Source: Candidatus Caenarcanales bacterium
GTDB lineage: Bacteria; Cyanobacteriota; Vampirovibrionia; LMEP-6097
Direction of reading: 5' to 3'
Length of the DNA stretch: 39,682 nucleotides
NCBI GenBank assembly: GCA_013216135.1
Contig: JABSOS010000026.1
Location: forward strand, 1 to 39,682
A program made the translations under genes and the position numbers. The notes beneath the pieces were generated by a model. It saw nothing but the letters and a program-made list of their open reading frames with translations. It had not been told where the DNA came from and made no database searches. Shown piece by piece: positions 34,012 through 39,682 of the stretch; position 1 is the first letter of the stretch, and every line of letters begins with the position of its first letter.

Positions 34012-36135
34012 CTAACTATATAAATCCCTATAAACCCAATAATTTTGCAAAACTTTCTTCACGTAGTTCTTCGTTTCTTTGTATGGAATACTTTCCACAA
34101 ACAAGTCAGGATCTTTTTTAAAGTTATATTTTTTTGACCACTGTTTAATCCTTTGTGGACCAGCATTATAAGAAGCTATAGCAAAAATCATATTCCCCTC
34201 AAAACTTCTAAACACTTCTTCCATATACCTTACACCAAGTTTAATATTAATCTCAGGTTCAAAAATATCTTCTAAACGTAAATTAGAAATATTAACGACG
34301 CGCGCTATATCCTTAGCCGTATATGGCATTAATTGCATTAAACCAATTGCACCTACTTTACTTACAATATCAGCTTGGTAAGTGGATTCTTGTTTCATCA
34401 AAGCATGCACTATAAAAGGATCTAACTTTGAAGTAGCACCGATGTTAGCAGAGACTAATCCAGAGTAAGCTAAAGGGTAAGCAAATTGATAAAGTTGATG
34501 TTCTTCTTCATTCTTAAAGTCATAACTATCTTTAATTACCTGATGAGCAAAGCGAATAGACTTTAAGTTATTATTTGCTAAAGAATGAATATAAGTTAAA
34601 AACCTTTTCCCAAAAGAATTTTCTTCAAGTTTATCCATTGATAAAATATAGTCATAACTCTTAGTGATAAATAATTCTTTAACATCCTCACCATATAAAT
34701 CTTTAATATCATTCTCTGAAAACAATTCAGGTCTTTCCCAGTCAGGTACATGAACTATTTTAGATTTAGGCATCAATTCAAACCAAATATGTTTAGGATT
34801 CGTTTTTAAATGTTTTAAAATTTCTTTTGCCCTGTAGCTATAGTAGTTTAGTGGGTGGGCAGAAATTAAATTATTTAAAACAGATCTAGCATTGTCAGTA
34901 TCTTTTCTATGAAGATACAATTTTGCCATCCAGAAAGCGACAAATGGATGAGACCTAGTCTCAGGGTAAGACTTCCAGTGCTTTTCAAACAGTGATTTAG
35001 CTAAATGGAATGATTTTCTCTTATATTCAAGCCAGAAGACCCTAGACATACTTTCCGCTGCATAAAGGCTTTTCGGGTATCTTTGAAACACTGATTGATA
35101 ATCAAGTTTAGACTTAGTTCTTTCAGCGATATGCCATAAAATTTCATCTGCAATCACTGGAGCATTAGGTAAAAGAGATCTAAGTACATATAAATCTGCG
35201 TTACTATTTCCTAAAGTAAGAACAGCATTTAATAGCTTAGAAGCGAGTTTCTTATCAGAAGTTTCTTGAATCTTTTCAATTAAAAAGTTTTTAGATTGAA
35301 GGTTTTCTTTATTCATCGCAAGTGACTTTGCGTAAGCAGCGTAATGCCTTTCTTCAAAGGTTTCACTTGAAGTATCAAAGTATTTAATAGCGTTACGGTA
35401 ATCTTCAAGATTAAAGTAAACCATCGCAATATCATTATTTAAAAACTTATACTCATCATTATCTTTTATTTGAGCAAGTATAAGCGGAGCAAGATTCCCT
35501 CCAGGACTTTCTTTTAAATAATGAGAAAATCTTTCTTTACGCTTTTTAGAGTCTGACTCTAAGTTCGCTAAATAAAATTCTGATCCCAGAGCATATTCTG
35601 ATTCTGGAAATTTCTTCTGAATTTTATTAAAAAGTTCTTGTGCTTGAGTTTTTAGATTTTGTCTAGCATAGGATTTTGCCAAAGCATAGAAGAAGCTAGG
35701 CTCATCTTCACGAAACTCTAATATATGTTTTAAAACATCGACTATTACAGCCTCGTAACCAATATAGCTAGCGTGATCAATTAAAATTTTCTTCGAGTAA
35801 TTAGTTAAGTAGTCATAATCAATCTTATAAGAGTAGATAAAAGCTAAAGCGTCTTCATCAACAGCTTTAGCTGTTCTTGAAATTAAATACTTTCTTCTAT
35901 TTTCAAGCAACTTAGAACTAAACTTAATATTCATAAGCTCAGAAAGCTTTTCTTTATCTGAAAGTTCTTTCGATGAAATTATTTCATCAATATTATGAGT
36001 AGCAAATTTATCGTAACTAGTAGCTGCAGGCTTATCACCTATATTAAAAAGTGTGTAAGTGTAATATGTAAAACCTAGTAACGCAGATATCGAAACAAAT
36101 AATAAGTAAGGTAAGATTTTGCGCATCTTCAACAT
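34012..36135 (-). CDS. slt: Soluble lytic murein transglycosylase (Slt family)
   Basis: 707 residues. An N-terminal membrane anchor or signal (ILPYLLFVSISALLGF) precedes a long helical-repeat region (TPR-like superhelix, about 60-540: SFFYALAKSYARQN, EYALGSEFYLANLE and similar) and a C-terminal SLT domain. The catalytic Glu is in LMKQESTYQADIVSKVGAIG (about E582), followed by GLMQLMPYTAKDIA and FAIASYNAGPQRI, the goose-lysozyme-like signature. It cleaves peptidoglycan glycan strands to anhydro-muropeptides in the periplasm. pyrF ends 2 nt before its ATG, so it is transcribed with pyrimidine genes, an odd but compact operon. Confidence 0.95.
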   Translation of the reverse strand: MLKMRKILPYLLFVSISALLGFTYYTYTLFNIGDKPAATSYDKFATHNIDEIISSKELSDKEKLSELMNIKFSSKLLENRRKYLISRTAKAVDEDALAFIYSYKIDYDYLTNYSKKILIDHASYIGYEAVIVDVLKHILEFREDEPSFFYALAKSYARQNLKTQAQELFNKIQKKFPESEYALGSEFYLANLESDSKKRKERFSHYLKESPGGNLAPLILAQIKDNDEYKFLNNDIAMVYFNLEDYRNAIKYFDTSSETFEERHYAAYAKSLAMNKENLQSKNFLIEKIQETSDKKLASKLLNAVLTLGNSNADLYVLRSLLPNAPVIADEILWHIAERTKSKLDYQSVFQRYPKSLYAAESMSRVFWLEYKRKSFHLAKSLFEKHWKSYPETRSHPFVAFWMAKLYLHRKDTDNARSVLNNLISAHPLNYYSYRAKEILKHLKTNPKHIWFELMPKSKIVHVPDWERPELFSENDIKDLYGEDVKELFITKSYDYILSMDKLEENSFGKRFLTYIHSLANNNLKSIRFAHQVIKDSYDFKNEEEHQLYQFAYPLAYSGLVSANIGATSKLDPFIVHALMKQESTYQADIVSKVGAIGLMQLMPYTAKDIARVVNISNLRLEDIFEPEINIKLGVRYMEEVFRSFEGNMIFAIASYNAGPQRIKQWSKKYNFKKDPDLFVESIPYKETKNYVKKVLQNYWVYRDLYS

Positions 36136-36136
36136 A

Positions 36137-36862
36137 TTATACAGCTAATCTAGTGAATACAGAACCTAAATCACTGGCTTTAGTAATAGCTCTACCCATA
36201 ACCAAATAATCCACTCCTGAAGCGACTGCTTTTTCTGGTGTCATTACTCTTTTTTGATCATCATTGCTGTTATCAGCAAAACGGATACCAGGGCAAACGG
36301 TTAACAGCTGTTTACCACACTTATTTTTAATTAGTTCAGCTTCTAAGGCTGAACAAACAACACCATCAAGCTTAGCTTCTTTTGCCTTATCAGCTAAAGC
36401 TACAACTGTTTCATCTAAATTTTTGCTAATAAGTAGATCTTGATTTAAAGTAGCTTGATCAACACTAGTAAGAATGGTCACAGCTATTAATAAAGACTCA
36501 GGAGAGTACTCCTTTAAAGTTTCATTAGCTCTTTTCATCATCTCCACAGAACCTAAAGCGTGAACATTAGTCATATCCACTCCTAACTTAGCTATACTCT
36601 TAATCGCTCCTACAGCAGTATTAGGAATATCAAAAACTTTTAAATCAAGAAAAATTTTAAAACCTAAGTCCTTAATTAATCTCACAATATTAGGACCTTC
36701 ACTATAAAATAGCTCCATACCGACTTTCACATAATTAGGTTTTAATTCACAGTCAGCTACTTTTTCAAGAAAAGTTCTAACAGTTTCAGAGTCTTGAAAG
36801 TCAAGCGCGATAATAGTTCTTTCAAGTGCATTAAGAGATTTAATATCTAAACTAGTATTCAT
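36137..36862 (-). CDS. pyrF: Orotidine 5'-phosphate decarboxylase
   Basis: Final step of UMP synthesis. ATG 36862 is chosen over the TTG at 36880: it has AAGGAG 8 nt upstream and overlaps the pyrD stop as ATGA. 241 residues. [10 protein letters not shown] starts the barrel, YVKVGMELF binds substrate, and the catalytic Asp/Lys array lies in [12 protein letters not shown], where the common His before Asp is Phe. The phosphate-binding end is PGIRFADN and VMGRAI. This is the short bacterial group I enzyme. It is followed directly by slt. Confidence 0.96.
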   Translation of the reverse strand: MNTSLDIKSLNALERTIIALDFQDSETVRTFLEKVADCELKPNYVKVGMELFYSEGPNIVRLIKDLGFKIFLDLKVFDIPNTAVGAIKSIAKLGVDMTNVHALGSVEMMKRANETLKEYSPESLLIAVTILTSVDQATLNQDLLISKNLDETVVALADKAKEAKLDGVVCSALEAELIKNKCGKQLLTVCPGIRFADNSNDDQKRVMTPEKAVASGVDYLVMGRAITKASDLGSVFTRLAV

Positions 36863-37797
36863 GAAACTTTCTCCTTCCAAGCTAAGCCAACAAGCTCAGT
36901 CACAGAGTTTATATTATTATCCTCTAGGTATTTATCTAACTGAGCAATTAAATCAGGTGCCACAGTAGGCTCCACAAAGTTAGCAGTACCGATAGCTACA
37001 GCACTAGCTCCAGCATACAAAAACTCAAGAATATCATCTAAGGATTGAATTCCACCCATACCGACTATAGGCAAATTCACAACTTTAGAAACTTCATAGA
37101 CCATTCTAATCGCAACAGGTTTAATAGCAGGACCAGATAAACCACCAGAGCCTCTAGCGAGAACTGGTTTCTTAGTTTTAAGATCAATTCTCATCCCGAG
37201 AAGAGTATTAATCAAAGCAAGTCCATCAGCTCCACCACGTTCACATGCTTTAGCCATATTAACGATATTAGTTACATTCGGTGAAAGCTTTATAAATAAA
37301 GGAATAGAAATAGCATTTTTAACCGCAGATGTTAATTTTTCTAATGAATCCTCATCAGAACCGAATAGAATACCGTCTTTTACATTAGGACAAGATACAT
37401 TTAGTTCTATAGCATTTACTTTCCCTGATTCTGAAAGGATTTTACAAGTAGTTACATAATCTTCTAAAGTATGTCCTGCTACATTAGCAAATATCTTAGT
37501 ATCGTATTTAGATAAAAACTCTAATTCGTCTTCTATAACCTTCTCAACACCTGGATTTTGCAAACCAATAGAATTAAGCATTCCTGCATGTGTTTCAGCT
37601 ACTCTAGGAGTCCAGTTACCTTCTCTAGGCTCAAGGCTAGTAGCTTTAATAGCTATGCCACCTAAAAGTGAAAGATCATAAAAGCGAGCATACTCTTTTC
37701 CAAAACCGAAACAACCTGAAGCAGGCATAATCGGATTTTTCATAGTAATTCCAGCTATAGTAGTTTCTGATCTAGACACCGATAGTGATTTTAGCAT
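36859..37797 (-). CDS. pyrD: Dihydroorotate dehydrogenase, class 1 (1B-like)
   Basis: Oxidises dihydroorotate to orotate using FMN. 312 residues with the class 1 pattern: [39 protein letters not shown], the active-site cysteine in [28 protein letters not shown] and the phosphate-binding GMGGI and [11 protein letters not shown]. The catalytic Cys (instead of Ser) marks class 1, and sequence details fit class 1B, which normally needs the PyrK electron-transfer subunit; none is in the window. It overlaps pyrF by 4 nt and heads the operon pyrD-pyrF-slt. No Shine-Dalgarno is visible. Confidence 0.95.
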   Translation of the reverse strand: MLKSLSVSRSETTIAGITMKNPIMPASGCFGFGKEYARFYDLSLLGGIAIKATSLEPREGNWTPRVAETHAGMLNSIGLQNPGVEKVIEDELEFLSKYDTKIFANVAGHTLEDYVTTCKILSESGKVNAIELNVSCPNVKDGILFGSDEDSLEKLTSAVKNAISIPLFIKLSPNVTNIVNMAKACERGGADGLALINTLLGMRIDLKTKKPVLARGSGGLSGPAIKPVAIRMVYEVSKVVNLPIVGMGGIQSLDDILEFLYAGASAVAIGTANFVEPTVAPDLIAQLDKYLEDNNINSVTELVGLAWKEKVS

Positions 37798-37835
37798 TAG
37801 CTAAAAGGATAATTTAAAATAAACTTAAAATGAAT

Positions 37836-39647
37836 TTATCCATCTTTAAATTTTTCAGCATATGAGTTTAAACCAATAGATGAAAAATAATCATAAGCAT
37901 TATTTTTCATTATATCTGCTACAAATTTATGCATAAATGGATCATTTGCACTTGAATATTGAGATTTATTATAATGCAAATCTATATGTTCATTACAGAT
38001 ATCTGCTACTAATTCAGGAGCTGGTCTATCTGATTCTTGGAGGGAAATTGACTTTTTCAAGAGAGCATTAATTTGACTTCCTGAATTCAAGTCTGAGAGA
38101 TACCCATTCTTTAATTTTGACTCATTAAGTTTATTGAAAAATACTTTTATCGAATCAGACTGAGTCTCAACTAAATCTCCTGCTAGTTTTGATACAGAAT
38201 TAACAGTGCCGTAATAAGATCCAGTGTCTGGATTTGGTTCTAAAGTATCTAACATTTTTAGAAGAATTGTCCACGAATGATTAGTCTTAAATCTTTCATC
38301 AGCAATCTTTAACATATCTAGACCACTCTCCCTATTGGTATTAACACTAAGCATATTATGAGTATCATTATTTCGAAAAAAGCCACTACCGTTTTCTTCA
38401 GGAACAAGCTCAGGGTAACTACCATCAAAGTTACATTGCACCTTATATGGATCTGAAATTACCCAATCTTGCTCCAAAAAAGATTTTAAAATTTCAACTT
38501 CTTCCCTAGTCATAGTAGAAGCATAGTCTCTGACATAATCATCAGGTTGTATAGGCATTTTAGCAAACCATTTAGGTGTAGAGTTTAAGATGGTTTCTTC
38601 TTCTGGCATTGTAAACTCAGTTGCCTTTCTGACTTCTATAAACTTTCCGTTTATACCTTCAATAACATCTTCTAAACTTCTATTTTCTATTTTTTCAAGA
38701 AACTCATTTGGTAAATTAAAACGAGGAGATTGATTTAAAATCTTACTAATTTCAGCTTTTGGATTGTCAGATGAAATTAACTTATCCCAAAACTTAGTTT
38801 TAAACTCAGGTTTTTCTTCAATCAGAGAAGCATAAAGATCTAGCTTTTTTACCATCGCATCTTTCTCAATTAAAAAAACTTTTATCCTCTCTACTAATAA
38901 TGGATCTACTGTATCTTCAAACAGTTTATCAATTGATACTTTTGCAAGCCAATGGTGACGTTCATGCCCCATGTCTTTCAAAATTCCTTCATGAAGACCT
39001 TCACCAATTTCATTTTGTAACCATTTATTTATCTTTCTCTGATTATTTTCTATTAAATTAATAGCCTCTAAATGAAGTATTTCTTCAGCATACGTTAGAG
39101 GTAAAGGTTCATCACTAGGTCCAGGTCTAAAAATAACTTCTTTTGACTCGGGGAAAATTTGTGCAGAATAATTTTCACTACCAAGTCTTTGAATATCAAA
39201 GCTTGCATTCCATCCATCATTTTTATATTTACCCCATATTTCATTAACATCTGAAAATTTTGGGAAATTTATATAATCTTCAACATCCACCTTCTCAGTG
39301 ATTCTTGCTTTATCTAATCTCCCCATATGCCATTGAAGTAAATCCTTAAACTTATCGCGCGGACCAGAGTATTGTTCAATCAATGCTAATCCAAAAGACG
39401 GATTTGAAGTTTTTTTAATTATATTATTTATATCTTTAAGCTCACTTTGGTCAAGTGGATATAAATTTTTAGCATTACCCTTAACAAAGTCTTCTATATA
39501 ATTATTAACACTATTTAAATCTTCTTGTTGAGATCTACTTAAACCTAAATCGTCTTCTTGTGTACCTTTACCCAAAAACTTATTTTTTGAATGGGGTATT
39601 TGTTTGTAACTACTCAGGTAAAAAATAAAGATTATGTAAACTAACAT
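37836..39647 (-). CDS. Unknown large protein with degenerate zincin-like motif
   Basis: 603 residues. The ATG at 39647 is preceded by an in-frame TAG, so the gene is complete. Its first 12 residues are hydrophobic (MLVYIIFIFYLS), a possible anchor or signal. At about 165-190 two strands (YSAQIFPESKEVIFRP) precede a helix with EEILHLEAI, placed like HExxH in small zinc peptidases but with the first His replaced by Glu; KDMGHERHHWLAK follows about 40 residues later. The remainder is mostly helical with acidic Asn-rich loops. Peptidase function is speculative. No family recognised. It lies 38 bp from pyrD on the same strand. Confidence 0.75.
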   Translation of the reverse strand: MLVYIIFIFYLSSYKQIPHSKNKFLGKGTQEDDLGLSRSQQEDLNSVNNYIEDFVKGNAKNLYPLDQSELKDINNIIKKTSNPSFGLALIEQYSGPRDKFKDLLQWHMGRLDKARITEKVDVEDYINFPKFSDVNEIWGKYKNDGWNASFDIQRLGSENYSAQIFPESKEVIFRPGPSDEPLPLTYAEEILHLEAINLIENNQRKINKWLQNEIGEGLHEGILKDMGHERHHWLAKVSIDKLFEDTVDPLLVERIKVFLIEKDAMVKKLDLYASLIEEKPEFKTKFWDKLISSDNPKAEISKILNQSPRFNLPNEFLEKIENRSLEDVIEGINGKFIEVRKATEFTMPEEETILNSTPKWFAKMPIQPDDYVRDYASTMTREEVEILKSFLEQDWVISDPYKVQCNFDGSYPELVPEENGSGFFRNNDTHNMLSVNTNRESGLDMLKIADERFKTNHSWTILLKMLDTLEPNPDTGSYYGTVNSVSKLAGDLVETQSDSIKVFFNKLNESKLKNGYLSDLNSGSQINALLKKSISLQESDRPAPELVADICNEHIDLHYNKSQYSSANDPFMHKFVADIMKNNAYDYFSSIGLNSYAEKFKDG

Positions 39648-39682
39648 GTTTAACTCTGGCCAAATCTAGCTATTCATGAGTT

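Noticed and set aside
39644..39679. Integron attC or att site at the window ends
   Set aside because: GTTAAAC fits the core consensus in one copy but the other copy lacks it, and no integrase or cassette array is present.

Overview
This is an AT-rich bacterial chromosome segment with ordinary bacterial coding and no rRNA, CRISPR array, insertion sequence or phage module. Housekeeping genes for purine, pyrimidine, histidine, tryptophan and peptidoglycan synthesis alternate with many genes I cannot assign. A Slt-type lytic transglycosylase, a chain of Sec-exported proteins and a large glycogen cluster suggest a free-living or host-associated, probably Gram-negative-type cell that makes its own nucleotides and stores glycogen. 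The taxon cannot be fixed from sequence alone. Non-photosynthetic relatives of cyanobacteria (Melainabacteria/Vampirovibrionia), Margulisbacteria or Elusimicrobia are plausible, as a low-confidence guess.

Layout. 1-2.5 kb: two tandem paralogous membrane proteins of unknown function. 2.6-4.7 kb: purF and a PurN-like formyltransferase. 4.7-7.6 kb: two minus-strand unknowns, one acidic and one large and secreted. 7.6-11.3 kb: a plus-strand run of ddl, an OppC/DppC-type permease, apt and a protein with an H/N/Q/Y-rich middle. 11.3-11.7 kb: a gene-free stretch with a palindrome, a 168-nt rod-like RNA candidate resembling 6S RNA, and an ATG-TAA start-stop element carrying the only good ribosome binding site. 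11.7-13.5 kb: a secreted LamG-like protein. 13.6-15.9 kb: minus-strand small unknowns, including an operon with an exported M48 metalloprotease. 16-18.9 kb: trpC alone, an unknown, and a bacterial PH-domain protein.

18.9-27.3 kb is the glycogen region: a GH133 debranching enzyme (minus), and on the plus strand a GT4 glucan synthase-like protein, a GH57 enzyme, and a 1252-residue fusion of a eukaryote-type (GT3) glycogen synthase with an alpha-glucan phosphorylase (GT35). A strong hairpin closes it. 27.5-28.6 kb encodes a protein whose C-terminal third reads like a clan CD (caspase-like) cysteine peptidase. 28.6-31 kb: a flavin-reductase-fold protein, two tiny membrane proteins and a secreted protein. 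31-33 kb: hisI, a bidirectional terminator, tRNA-Leu(UAA) and murF. 33.1-39.6 kb: an acidic coiled-coil protein, the pyrD-pyrF-slt operon, and a 603-residue unknown with a degenerate zincin-like motif.

Two genome-wide habits are visible. Many start codons lack a Shine-Dalgarno sequence and instead have a -10-like hexamer 7-13 nt upstream, implying leaderless or nearly leaderless mRNAs. Biosynthetic genes (trpC, hisI, apt, murF) stand alone rather than in pathway operons. The best candidates for something undescribed are the caspase-like protein, the synthase-phosphorylase fusion, the 6S-like RNA with its start-stop neighbour, and the tandem CX6C membrane paralogs.
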